Under the pieces are notes generated by a model. It was not told where the DNA came from, did no database searches, and saw only the letters and a list, made by a program, of their open reading frames with translations. The position numbers and the translations under genes were made by a program. 49,603 nucleotides of DNA from Salegentibacter tibetensis (GTDB lineage: Bacteria > Bacteroidota > Bacteroidia > Flavobacteriales > Flavobacteriaceae), in assembly GCF_020164485.1 (NCBI RefSeq), contig NZ_JAIQZA010000032.1, positions 1 through 49,603 of the forward strand, in the 5' to 3' direction. Positions 8,750 through 16,779 of this stretch are shown piece by piece. Position 1 is the first letter of the stretch. Every line of letters starts with the position of its first letter.

Positions 8750-8778
8750 GCAATTTATAAAAACCTACGGAAACCAAA
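8750..8778 (-). promoter_or_regulatory. possible acs promoter
   Basis: On the minus strand TTTG (8778-8775), 17 bp, then TAAATTGC (8757-8750) is a partial match to the Bacteroidota promoter, lying about 65 bp upstream of the acs start. The -7 box deviates at two positions. Confidence 0.35.
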
Positions 8779-8945
8779 CACCCAAATCCCGTTAATATTG
8801 GGCTTTTTCAAGTTTTACGGGAAGTTTAATAGAATGGATAAATTCGATGAAAAGTAGAAAAATATTCAGCAAAAGTTTTCAATTGAAATTAGAATTTAAA
8901 AAATGAAGTGATTTAGATTGAATATCAGCAAGAATATTCAGCAAT

Positions 8946-9170
8946 TTAATGCTCAACAAATTTCTGATGATCCTTTAGCCACTTATCTAAATGAGCGGCA
9001 TCCTTAGGAGAAACTTTTTTATTGGTTTTTTCCTCCCGCCAGGTATTTTCAGAATCTTTTCTGATGTAAATTTTAGATTTCTGCCCTATAGCAACTCCAA
9101 AAGCCTTTAAAGTAATTTCGGCTTTAGCAACATAAGCATTATCGGTGTTTTGTAAATAAACAAGTCTCAT
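8946..9170 (-). CDS. small hypothetical protein
   Basis: This 74-residue ORF starts with ATG and is rich in charged residues. It has no signal peptide or membrane segment. The N-terminal half is predicted beta-like (RLVYLQNTDNAYVAKAEI), and the C-terminal half is helical and lysine-rich with KWLKDH. I do not recognise a family. It is isolated, divergent from the riboswitch-nrdBA unit. The composition looks protein-like and no competing ORF exists, but short length leaves doubt. Confidence 0.5.
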   Translation of the reverse strand: MRLVYLQNTDNAYVAKAEITLKAFGVAIGQKSKIYIRKDSENTWREEKTNKKVSPKDAAHLDKWLKDHQKFVEH

Positions 9171-9359
9171 TTTTCAGGTGTTTCGATTGATTAGCAAATA
9201 CTGCAACCGTCACTTTGCAAAGACTATGCCCCCCAGCCAAACTATACCCCACGAAGTCTTCTTTTTACCGAAAATTTAACTTGTGAAAAACTATGTTTAT
9301 AACTCAATTAGGTTTTTATAAAACCACCGCAAATTCCTTATAACTTTACTCTTGTAAAA

Positions 9360-9475
9360 TCATACCGGCGGGTATTACTTTTTGTAATAAACAAGGGGAA
9401 TCATGTGAGAATCATGAGCTGTTGCGCAACTGTAAAGTAGATTATCTACAAGCCAGACTACCTTCCCAACCGGGC
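9360..9475 (+). promoter_or_regulatory. cobalamin (B12) riboswitch controlling nrdBA
   Basis: The conserved core is visible: GGGGAATCATGTGAGAATCA (9395-9414), then GAGCTG, GCGCAACTGTAA (the B12-box region, 9424-9435) and GCCAGAC (9452-9458) in the expected order, with variable hairpins between (GTATTACTTTTTGTAAT at 9372-9388 and GTAGATTATCTAC at 9437-9449). It ends about 130 bases before the nrdB start. In known cases adenosylcobalamin binding turns expression down. The exact 5' and 3' limits are approximate. Confidence 0.88.
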
Positions 9476-9520
9476 TGACTTTTGCTTTCGCATAAAAAGT
9501 AAATGTCCAGGACAATCTTT

Positions 9521-9550
9521 TTGCGGGTCTACCGCAACTTCACTTTTCCA
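9521..9550 (+). terminator. candidate riboswitch expression-platform hairpin
   Basis: TTGCGG (9521-9526) and CCGCAA (9532-9537) form a short stem with a 5-base loop, followed by CTTCACTTTTCC. It lies between the cobalamin aptamer and nrdB. The U tract is interrupted, so it may act as a weak terminator or anti-structure. This is an inference from position. Confidence 0.4.
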
Positions 9551-9603
9551 TAGACACCAATTTGCTTTTATGCTTTTGATTTTAAAACTAAAACAAAAGT
9601 AAT

Positions 9604-10578
9604 ATGAGTATTTTTCAAAAACGAGTAAACTACAAACCATTCGAATACCCCGAAATCCTACAGTTTACTGAAGCAATAAACCGTTCGTTCTGGGTGCATT
9701 CTGAAGTAGATTTCACAGCCGATGTACAGGATTTTCATTCGCATCTTAGTGAAAATGAAAAGCAGGTGATTAAAAAGAGCCTTCTAGCAATTGCCCAAAT
9801 TGAAGTAGCCGTAAAATCGTTTTGGGGAGACCTTTATCAGCACCTTCCAAAACCAGAATTTAATGGACTCGGAAGTACTTTTGCCGAATGTGAATTCAGA
9901 CATTCTGAAGCCTATTCCCGTTTGCTTGAAGTGCTGGGCTACAACAATGAATTTGAAAAATTAATTGAGACCCCGGTAATCAAAAAAAGGGTGGCTTACC
10001 TTTCTGAAGCTTTATCGAATACAAAATCTTCAGATGAAAAGAAATATGTGTTTTCGCTTATTTTATTTTCAATTTTAATCGAAAACGTTTCACTTTTTAG
10101 TCAGTTTGCCATAATCCTTTCCTTTAGCCGATTTAAAGGAGTAATGAAAAATGTGAGCAATATTATTGCGTGGACTTCGGTAGACGAACAAATTCACGCC
10201 AATGCCGGAATTTATATCGTAAACCAGATCAAAAATGAATTTCCTGATTTTTTTAACGATGAAACCAAAACTAAAATAAGGGAGATTATAGCGCATTCTA
10301 TGGAAGTAGAATCTGAAATCCTCGATTGGATCTTTGCTGATGGTTCATTAGAACAATGCAAAAAAGAAGACCTCCTGAATTTCATGAAATATCGCGTAGA
10401 CGATAGCCTTGAAAAAATAGGTTTGGAAAAACTCTATTTCGTTTCAGAATACGACTATAAAGCGATGTTGTGGTTTGAGGAAGAAGTTTTCGCCAACAGT
10501 TTAGACGATTTTTTCGCCAAACGTCCGGTAGATTACACCAAACACGACAAGAGCATCACCGCAGATGACCTTTTTTAA
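9604..10578 (+). CDS. nrdB: class I ribonucleotide reductase small (beta) subunit
   Basis: This 324-residue subunit houses the dimetal cofactor and radical that start ribonucleotide reduction. All six metal-ligand positions can be aligned: E67 (in place of the common Asp), E97, H100, E160, E195 and H198. Y104, four residues after H100, matches the radical tyrosine Y122 of E. coli NrdB, so it looks like a tyrosyl-radical enzyme and not a metal-free or Tyr-less subtype. The enzyme needs oxygen and no B12, yet a cobalamin riboswitch lies upstream. It is followed 42 bp later by nrdA, probably as one transcript. No extra N- or C-terminal domain is present. Confidence 0.94.
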   Translation: MSIFQKRVNYKPFEYPEILQFTEAINRSFWVHSEVDFTADVQDFHSHLSENEKQVIKKSLLAIAQIEVAVKSFWGDLYQHLPKPEFNGLGSTFAECEFRHSEAYSRLLEVLGYNNEFEKLIETPVIKKRVAYLSEALSNTKSSDEKKYVFSLILFSILIENVSLFSQFAIILSFSRFKGVMKNVSNIIAWTSVDEQIHANAGIYIVNQIKNEFPDFFNDETKTKIREIIAHSMEVESEILDWIFADGSLEQCKKEDLLNFMKYRVDDSLEKIGLEKLYFVSEYDYKAMLWFEEEVFANSLDDFFAKRPVDYTKHDKSITADDLF

Positions 10579-10620
10579 AGAATTTTCCCTCAGAAATATT
10601 TCACCTAAAATCCCAGCAAA

Positions 10621-12297
10621 ATGCCCGAAACTATAATTAAAGAAACGCAACAGGAACGCCTATGGTGGCTTAATGAAGAAAGTCAGCAAATACTTAACCG
10701 TGGCTATTTATTAAAAGGAGAAACCGCAAAGTCGGCTATAGAACGCGTAGCCAATGCAGCGGCAAAAAGGCTCTACAAGCCGGAACTGGCTGAAGCTTTT
10801 ATTGAAATGATAGAACGCGGCTGGATGAGTTTAAGTTCGCCAATTTGGGCAAATATGGGCACCGAGCGGGGTTTGCCCATCTCTTGCTTTAATGTATATG
10901 TACCAGATAATATTGAGGGCATTACCCACAAACTTGGCGAGGTGATTATGCAAACAAAAATTGGTGGCGGTACTTCCGGTTATTTTGGAGAGCTAAGAGG
11001 CCGTGGAAGCGCCGTAACCGATAATGGGAAAAGCAGCGGCGCAACCAGTTTTATGAAACTTTTTGATACCGCGATGGATACCATTTCCCAGGGCGGTGTA
11101 CGCCGTGGGGCTTTTGCAGCTTACCTGGATATAGATCACCCCGATATTAAGGAATTCCTTGAAATAAAAAATATTGGAAATCCAATTCAAAATTTATTCT
11201 ACGGCGTAAGTGTGCCCGATTACTGGATGCAGGAAATGATAGATGGCGATAGGGAAAAACGAGAGATTTGGGCCAAGGTTTTAGAAAGCCGGCAACAAAA
11301 AGGATTGCCATACCTTTTCTTTAAAGACAATATTAACCGGTTTAAGCCACAGGTTTATAAGGATAAAAATTACACCATACATTCCAGTAATCTTTGTTCA
11401 GAAATTGCATTGCCTTCAACCGAGGATGAATCCTTTATTTGTTGTCTTTCCTCAATGAATTTGGAACTTTATGATGAATGGAAAGACACAGAAGCCGTAA
11501 AACTGGCCATTTATTTTCTGGATGCTGTTTTACAGGAGTTTATTGCGAAAACCGAAGATAATTACTACCTCTCCTCTGCCAATAAATTCGCTAAAAGGCA
11601 CAGGGCTTTAGGACTTGGCGTTATGGGATGGCATTCTTATTTGCAAAAAAACAGGATCCCTTTTGAGGGATTAAAGGCCAAAGGCCTAACAAATTCTATT
11701 TTTAAAGACATTAGTGAAAAAGCTACCAAAGCCAGTAAAGAACTGGCCAATATTTACGGTGAACCGGAAGTTTTAAAAGATTACGGTTTAAGAAATACCA
11801 CTTTAATGGCCGTTGCTCCAACAACTTCCTCTTCTGCTATCTTAGGGCAGGCGTCACCGGGAATAGAACCTTTTAGCAGCAATTATTACAAAGCAGGTCT
11901 GGCTAAAGGTAATTTTATGCGGAAGAATAAATATTTAAAGGAATTGCTTAAGGAAAAAGGATTGGATACCGAAGAAACCTGGCGTAGCATTATGCTAAAT
12001 CACGGGAGTGTTCAGCATTTGAAAGAGTTAAGTGATGAAGAGCGTATGGTTTTTAAAACCTTTAAAGAAATCAGTCAGTTAGAAATTATCCAACAAGCCT
12101 CGGTGAGGCAGAAATATATTGACCAGGCACAAAGTTTAAACTTGAATATTCCTTCAGATCTTCCGGTTAGGGAAGTAAATAAATTAATGATAGAAGCCTG
12201 GCAGCTGGGTGTAAAAACGCTTTACTATCAAAGAAGTCAGAGTGTTTCCAAAGAATTTATAGCCAATATGGTAAATTGCTCGAGTTGTGAGGCTTAG
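10621..12297 (+). CDS. nrdA: class I ribonucleotide reductase large (alpha) subunit, no ATP cone
   Basis: This 558-residue catalytic subunit reduces ribonucleotides to deoxyribonucleotides. Active-site residues are clear: C89 in PISCFN, the N257-C259-E261 triad in NLCSEI, C274/C275 before LSSMNL, the YY pair in TLYYQRS near residue 536 for radical transfer, and the C-terminal CSSC tail (C553, C556) for re-reduction. The protein starts right at the catalytic ten-helix domain. The roughly 100-residue N-terminal ATP cone that gives dATP feedback inhibition in typical NrdA (about 750-850 residues) is absent. It lies second in the B12-riboswitch-controlled nrdB-nrdA unit and ends just before a large hairpin. 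Confidence 0.95.
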   Translation: MPETIIKETQQERLWWLNEESQQILNRGYLLKGETAKSAIERVANAAAKRLYKPELAEAFIEMIERGWMSLSSPIWANMGTERGLPISCFNVYVPDNIEGITHKLGEVIMQTKIGGGTSGYFGELRGRGSAVTDNGKSSGATSFMKLFDTAMDTISQGGVRRGAFAAYLDIDHPDIKEFLEIKNIGNPIQNLFYGVSVPDYWMQEMIDGDREKREIWAKVLESRQQKGLPYLFFKDNINRFKPQVYKDKNYTIHSSNLCSEIALPSTEDESFICCLSSMNLELYDEWKDTEAVKLAIYFLDAVLQEFIAKTEDNYYLSSANKFAKRHRALGLGVMGWHSYLQKNRIPFEGLKAKGLTNSIFKDISEKATKASKELANIYGEPEVLKDYGLRNTTLMAVAPTTSSSAILGQASPGIEPFSSNYYKAGLAKGNFMRKNKYLKELLKEKGLDTEETWRSIMLNHGSVQHLKELSDEERMVFKTFKEISQLEIIQQASVRQKYIDQAQSLNLNIPSDLPVREVNKLMIEAWQLGVKTLYYQRSQSVSKEFIANMVNCSSCEA

Positions 12298-12309
12298 GTT
12301 ACAGATAAG

Positions 12310-12437
12310 AAAAGCTGTTTGAAAAATCTGCAGAACGTAACCCTGAATTTATTTCAGGGTATAACATGTTGAATATTGAAAACATGTTAGAAGCTGAAAC
12401 AAGTTCAGCTTGACGAAAAGAATTTCAAACAGCTTTT
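12310..12437. repeat. multi-hairpin palindromic element between convergent genes
   Basis: A perfect 15-bp inverted repeat (AAAAGCTGTTTGAAA at 12310-12324, TTTCAAACAGCTTTT at 12423-12437) encloses three hairpins: ACCCTGAA/TTCAGGGT (12340-12360), TAACATGTT/AACATGTTA (12362-12389) and AAGCTGAA/TTCAGCTT (12391-12411). The outer arms carry A and T runs suited to bidirectional termination of nrdA and the DUF2911 gene. A second element with the same outer arms but different inner hairpins is at 45188-45316. Confidence 0.8.
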
Positions 12438-12458
12438 TATTTTTTCCGTAAATCTAGT

Positions 12459-13304
12459 TTACTTCGCTCCCCATTCTTTTAGAGAGTCTTTATTCATTTT
12501 TACATAATCCTGGTTTCCGGCTTTTTCAGCTTCGGCCAAAGATTTTTTGGCAGCTGCAATCGCTTCGTCTTTTTTACCAAGATCGGCAGCGATAAGGGAT
12601 TTCCTTCTTAAAATCCAAAATGCATTTGGGTTACCCATTTCAAGGGACTTATTTACCCATTCGTAGGCCTGCTCCAAATCCTTATTAACATCATGATAAT
12701 ATGTGGCTGCAGCGAAATAATCAGCAGCTCCCGGGCCGCTCATAACCTTTTCAATACTGGCCATTGCTTTTTCTTCGGTTGGCACTTCAAATCTTAAACT
12801 TGCAGCGGTATTTGCCCAGATAAAGCTAAGTGCAGCAGAATCGTGTTTAAGCTCATCTATCATAATGGTAAAAGTTTCCATTTCAAAAGGAAGTTCCATT
12901 ACTTCTGCAGTAGCTTTTAAGGCAACTTTATCATCATTCCATTCTGCAGGATTTCCCCAGTTGGAAGCATCCTTATAAAACATTACTTCCCATTCGTTCT
13001 CCTTCGGAATAGTATAAATAGCATAGGTTCCCGCTTGTAGCTCATTACCCTGAATAGTAACATCGTCACTAAAAGTGATTTTGGTATTCTCATTAGCGCC
13101 TGTACGCCAAACTTCACCGTAAGGTACCAGATTGCCAAAAACCTGTCGGTCTCTCATTCCTGGACGGGAATATTCAAGAGTAACATCGGTAAGTCCAACT
13201 TTTTGTTCAACTTTAGTAAAGGGACTCGGTTGTGGAGCCTGCACCTGGGCCTGAGTAGCACTCATAATCCCCGCTGTGCATAAAAATAGAAATAGTTTTT
13301 TCAT
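12459..13304 (-). CDS. DUF2911 domain-containing exported protein
   Basis: This 281-residue protein has a signal peptide (residues 1-20, ending ATQAQ) and a DUF2911 domain (about 25-170) with the typical LEYSRPGMRDRQVFGNLVPYGEVWRTG-type stretch (residues 49-75, key residues YSRPG, R, FG, PYG, WRTGAN) and the GTYAIYTIP segment. The C-terminal part (about 185-280) is helical with TPR-like character. DUF2911 is widespread in Bacteroidota and has no proven function. The protein probably works in the periplasm. The gene is monocistronic and converges on nrdA. Confidence 0.88.
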   Translation of the reverse strand: MKKLFLFLCTAGIMSATQAQVQAPQPSPFTKVEQKVGLTDVTLEYSRPGMRDRQVFGNLVPYGEVWRTGANENTKITFSDDVTIQGNELQAGTYAIYTIPKENEWEVMFYKDASNWGNPAEWNDDKVALKATAEVMELPFEMETFTIMIDELKHDSAALSFIWANTAASLRFEVPTEEKAMASIEKVMSGPGAADYFAAATYYHDVNKDLEQAYEWVNKSLEMGNPNAFWILRRKSLIAADLGKKDEAIAAAKKSLAEAEKAGNQDYVKMNKDSLKEWGAK

Positions 13305-13381
13305 TATTTAATATGTTTTTAGTTCCTCAAATATACCGAGAAATTGATTATAAAATAAAATTTAAAACATTTTCATTTATA

Positions 13382-13417
13382 TTTTGTTTAACTATAATAA
13401 TTTTATTTTAAACAAAA
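13382..13417. promoter_or_regulatory. inverted-repeat operator candidate upstream of the photolyase operon
   Basis: TTTTGTTTAA (13382-13391) and TTAAACAAAA (13408-13417) are perfect 10-bp inverted arms separated by 16 bp of pure A/T-rich sequence with a single C. The site lies 32 bp before the SRPBCC gene start, where the promoter should be. A dimeric regulator is likely. A light-responsive MerR/CarH/LitR-type protein is a guess from the photolyase downstream. Confidence 0.5.
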
Positions 13418-13448
13418 CTACTCTTAATTTTGGTTTCAAATAAAAAAG

Positions 13449-13958
13449 ATGAAAATCTACACCAAAAAATCGGTTCAAAGACTTCCCATAAGTCTAAAAA
13501 AAGCCTGGGAATTTCTCTCCAGTCCGGGAAATTTAAAGACTATTACTCCAGATTATATGGGGTTTAATATTATTTCAGGCGCTGATAGACCAATGTACCC
13601 TGGACAAATCATCCAATATATAGTCACGCCGGTAGCCGGGATTAAAACCAAATGGGTAACTGAAATCACCCACGTTAGGGACAAAGAGTATTTTGTAGAC
13701 GAACAACGTTTTGGCCCGTACGCACTCTGGCATCATAAACATTTTTTAAAGGAAATCCCAGGTGGGGTAGAAATGGAAGATATTGTAGATTATAAATTAC
13801 CCTTCGGAATTTTAGGGCAAATGGTTCATCCCATCCTTGTGGCTCTAAAACTGAAGGAAATCTTCGATTACAGACAGAAGAAACTCGTGGAACTTTTTGG
13901 TGAATTTGAAGAACCTAAAACTAAAAATTCAACGCTGAACCAAGATATAATAGCTTAG
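13449..13958 (+). CDS. SRPBCC (START-like) family protein
   Basis: This 169-residue protein has an SRPBCC/START-like ligand-binding fold, seen in the opening KSVQRLPISLKKAWEFLSSP segment, the GNLKTITPDYMGF stretch, the TKWVTEITHV strand and the conserved DIVDYKLPFG near the end of the domain. Such proteins bind hydrophobic ligands, and the ligand is not evident here. No signal peptide is present. It is the first gene of a tight operon: 16 bp to the SDR gene, which abuts the photolyase. I recall this trio recurring in flavobacteria, which suggests a light- or stress-related role. Confidence 0.82.
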   Translation: MKIYTKKSVQRLPISLKKAWEFLSSPGNLKTITPDYMGFNIISGADRPMYPGQIIQYIVTPVAGIKTKWVTEITHVRDKEYFVDEQRFGPYALWHHKHFLKEIPGGVEMEDIVDYKLPFGILGQMVHPILVALKLKEIFDYRQKKLVELFGEFEEPKTKNSTLNQDIIA

Positions 13959-13974
13959 AACTAAATATTAAATT

Positions 13975-14670
13975 ATGAAAAGAAATATTTTACTTATTGG
14001 CGGTTCTACCGGAATCGGCCTTGAAATCGCCCACCAACTTGTTAAAGAAAATAAAGTAGTTGTCGCTTCCAGAAATAAAGGGGAATTAAGTGATGATGTT
14101 GAACATTTAGAATTCGATGTTTTAAAAGACAATATTGAAGATCTCGATTTGCCGGCAGAAATTCACGGATTGGTATATTGTCCCGGAAGCATTAACCTAA
14201 AGCCTTTCAAAATGCTGAAACATAAAGATTTTGAGGAGGAAATGAATCTGAATTTCTTAAGTTCGGTAAAAGTAGTCCAGGCTTTAATGCCGAAATTAAA
14301 AAGTGCTGAAAATGCAAGTTTGGTATTTTTTAGTACAGTGGCTGTAAAAGTCGGAATGCCTTTTCATACCAGCGTTGCTGCAGCCAAAGGTGCCATTGAA
14401 GGTTTTGCAAAAGCTCTGGCAGCCGAATATGCTCCAAAGATGCGTGTAAATGTCATTGCACCTTCTCTAACCGATACGCCCCTGGCTGAAAAATTATTGT
14501 CAAATGATTCCAAAAAAGAGAAAATGAGCGAAAGGCATCCTTTAAAAAGGATTGGAAATGCAAAAGACATCGCCAATGCAGCCACATTTTTGTTAAGTGA
14601 AGAAAACAACTGGATTACCGGGCAAATTATTAGTGTAGACGGCGGACTTTCAACTTTAAATATTTCGTAA
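13975..14670 (+). CDS. SDR-family oxidoreductase lacking the usual catalytic tyrosine
   Basis: This 231-residue short-chain dehydrogenase-like protein has an N-terminal Rossmann motif GGSTGIGLEI (residues 9-18), the LVYCPGSIN strand near 66-74, S120 at the usual catalytic serine and the PSLTDTPL and GQIISVDGG segments of the C-terminal half. In the YxxxK catalytic motif the lysine is present (K138), but the tyrosine position is V134 (read from GTT), so standard hydride-transfer chemistry may be altered or absent. It sits between the SRPBCC and photolyase genes and its stop abuts the photolyase ATG. It could be a NAD(P)-binding partner or an atypical enzyme. Confidence 0.88.
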   Translation: MKRNILLIGGSTGIGLEIAHQLVKENKVVVASRNKGELSDDVEHLEFDVLKDNIEDLDLPAEIHGLVYCPGSINLKPFKMLKHKDFEEEMNLNFLSSVKVVQALMPKLKSAENASLVFFSTVAVKVGMPFHTSVAAAKGAIEGFAKALAAEYAPKMRVNVIAPSLTDTPLAEKLLSNDSKKEKMSERHPLKRIGNAKDIANAATFLLSEENNWITGQIISVDGGLSTLNIS

Positions 14671-15975
14671 ATGAGTGAAGCAGTGAATATATTTTGGTTT
14701 AGACGTGATCTTAGGTTGGATGATAATGTAGGATTTCTTAAAGCCTTAAAATCTGAAAAACCAGTACTCCCAATTTTTATTTTTGATACCGAAATCCTTG
14801 ATAAATTACCTAAAGATGATGCGAGAGTAAGTTTTATACATGAGCAACTTCAGCAAATGCGGCAGGAACTTCAAGATGATTATGGTAGTTCTATCGCAAT
14901 GTATCACGGAAAACCAAAAGAGATCTTTCAGCAAATAATTAAAGATTATAAGGTTACTGAAGTATTTACTAACCACGATTACGAACCCTATGCAGCAAAA
15001 AGGGATAAAGAAATAGCTGAATTACTTTCTGAAAATAATATTGAATTTCATACTTTCAAAGACCAGGTTATTTTCGAAAAGGATGAAGTGGTTAAAAAAG
15101 ACGGCGATCCTTATGTCGTTTATACGCCTTATATGAGGGTTTGGAAAGAGCAGTTTAAATCGCTAGATCCTAAGATTCACTATACCAGCCAATATTTAGA
15201 TAATCTCGTGAAGAATACAAGGTTACCTAATTTAAGTTTAAAGGATATTGGTTTTACAACTTCAGAAATTAAAGTGCCCGATTATGATGTCACGCCAACT
15301 TTAATCCAGCAATACGAAAAAACCCGGAATATTCCCGGAAAAGAGGGAACTTCCCGTCTTGGTGCTCATCTTCGCTTTGGAACCGTAAGTGTGAGAAAAA
15401 TGGTAGAAAAGGCTAATGCTGAAAGCAATAAAACTTTTCTTGAAGAATTGATTTGGAGGGAATTTTTTATGCAGGTTTTATACCATAATCCCGATACGGT
15501 AACCGATTCTTTTAAAAAGAAATACGACCGAATTGAATGGAGAAACAACGAAGACGAATTTGAAAAATGGAAAGCCGGCAAAACTGGTTATCCTTTAGTT
15601 GATGCAGGAATGCGCCAGTTGAATGAAACCGGATTTATGCATAATCGCGTAAGAATGTTAGTGGGGAGCTTTCTTTGCAAACACCTACTTATAGACTGGC
15701 GCTGGGGAGAAGCCTATTTTGCTGAAAAACTACTTGATTACGAAATGTCGTCAAATGTTGGTAACTGGCAATGGGTTGCCGGAAGCGGTGTAGACGCAGC
15801 CCCTTATTTCAGAATATTCAATCCCACCACCCAAATTGACAAATTTGATAAGGACAAAAAATACATCAAAGAATGGGTAGAAGAATTTGGCACCGACAAA
15901 TATCCAGAAAAAATGGTAGACCATAAAGAAGCCCGCGAACGGGCTTTAAAAGTTTATAAAGATGCGGTAAGCTAA
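14671..15975 (+). CDS. phr: deoxyribodipyrimidine photolyase / cryptochrome family
   Basis: This 434-residue flavoprotein repairs UV-induced pyrimidine dimers with blue light. The N-terminal photolyase domain opens with [13 protein letters not shown] (residues 7-19). The C-terminal FAD-binding domain has the [11 protein letters not shown] segment, [26 protein letters not shown] and [19 protein letters not shown] (roughly residues 230-385). The spacing fits class I CPD photolyase, though a (6-4) or cryptochrome-like role is not excluded. It is the last gene of the SRPBCC-SDR-photolyase operon. Its stop overlaps the stop of the convergent kdsB gene by three bases. Confidence 0.93.
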   Translation: MSEAVNIFWFRRDLRLDDNVGFLKALKSEKPVLPIFIFDTEILDKLPKDDARVSFIHEQLQQMRQELQDDYGSSIAMYHGKPKEIFQQIIKDYKVTEVFTNHDYEPYAAKRDKEIAELLSENNIEFHTFKDQVIFEKDEVVKKDGDPYVVYTPYMRVWKEQFKSLDPKIHYTSQYLDNLVKNTRLPNLSLKDIGFTTSEIKVPDYDVTPTLIQQYEKTRNIPGKEGTSRLGAHLRFGTVSVRKMVEKANAESNKTFLEELIWREFFMQVLYHNPDTVTDSFKKKYDRIEWRNNEDEFEKWKAGKTGYPLVDAGMRQLNETGFMHNRVRMLVGSFLCKHLLIDWRWGEAYFAEKLLDYEMSSNVGNWQWVAGSGVDAAPYFRIFNPTTQIDKFDKDKKYIKEWVEEFGTDKYPEKMVDHKEARERALKVYKDAVS

Positions 15976-16715
15976 TTGTTCCAGATCTTCCTGGCTTTTT
16001 CAAGATCTTCAGGAGTATCTATTCCTATAGTCTGCATCTCGGTTTCCACCATTTTTATATTTTTTCCATATTCCAGGAACCTAATCGCCTCTATTTTTTC
16101 AGCAGATTCTAATGAAAGCATCGGTAAATTATAGAAATCGATAAGCGCCTGTTTTCTGAAAGCGTAAATCCCAATATGCTTAAAATAAGTCACATGAGCA
16201 TCAGTATTTCTCGGGTAAGGTATTGGAAACCTTGAAAAATACATCGCGAAATCATTTTTATTGGTAATTACTTTTACATTGTTTGCATTGGTAATATCAT
16301 CACTTTCGGAAAGGGCCGTCTTTAAGGAAGCAAGATCTATCGCAGAAGCATCATCTTCCCTAAAAACAACCAGTAATTTCGCCAGGCTATCTTTATCTAT
16401 AAATGGCTCATCTCCCTGCACATTCACCACAATATCCACATCCATATCCTGCACTGCTTCCGCAATACGGTCGCTTCCACATTCGTGTTCTTTGTTACTT
16501 TTTATCGCGTTGCCGCCGTTTTTATTAATTTCTGCATAAATTTTATCGCTATCGGTCACCACGTAAACTTCATCAAAAAGACCGGTGTTTTTGGCAGCTT
16601 CGTAGGTTCTGGTAATTACCGTTTTGCCATTAAGGTCTTTTAAAAGTTTCCCCGGAAAACGAGCAGCCTCGTAACGAGCGGGAATCATAGCGATTATTTT
16701 AAGTGGATTATTCAT
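15972..16715 (-). CDS. kdsB: 3-deoxy-manno-octulosonate cytidylyltransferase
   Basis: This 247-residue enzyme activates KDO as CMP-KDO for lipopolysaccharide inner core synthesis. It has the nucleotidyltransferase start [16 protein letters not shown] (residues 10-25), the [10 protein letters not shown] motif near 80-89, [10 protein letters not shown] near 97-106 and the HIGIYAFR segment near 185. Length matches KdsB. It is cytoplasmic, starts with ATG and converges on the photolyase gene with overlapping stop codons. The 64 bp on its 5' side separate it from the helicase gene, so co-transcription is possible. Confidence 0.96.
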   Translation of the reverse strand: MNNPLKIIAMIPARYEAARFPGKLLKDLNGKTVITRTYEAAKNTGLFDEVYVVTDSDKIYAEINKNGGNAIKSNKEHECGSDRIAEAVQDMDVDIVVNVQGDEPFIDKDSLAKLLVVFREDDASAIDLASLKTALSESDDITNANNVKVITNKNDFAMYFSRFPIPYPRNTDAHVTYFKHIGIYAFRKQALIDFYNLPMLSLESAEKIEAIRFLEYGKNIKMVETEMQTIGIDTPEDLEKARKIWNN

Positions 16716-16779
16716 CGAAATTAGTTGTTTTGAAAATTAAATTTAGGTTTTAAAATTTGATTTCTTGGCAGATCCTAAA

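Noticed and set aside
10579-10620. Frameshift that might hide an ATP cone in front of nrdA
   Set aside because: Only 42 bp separate nrdB and nrdA, too little for a cone of about 100 residues.
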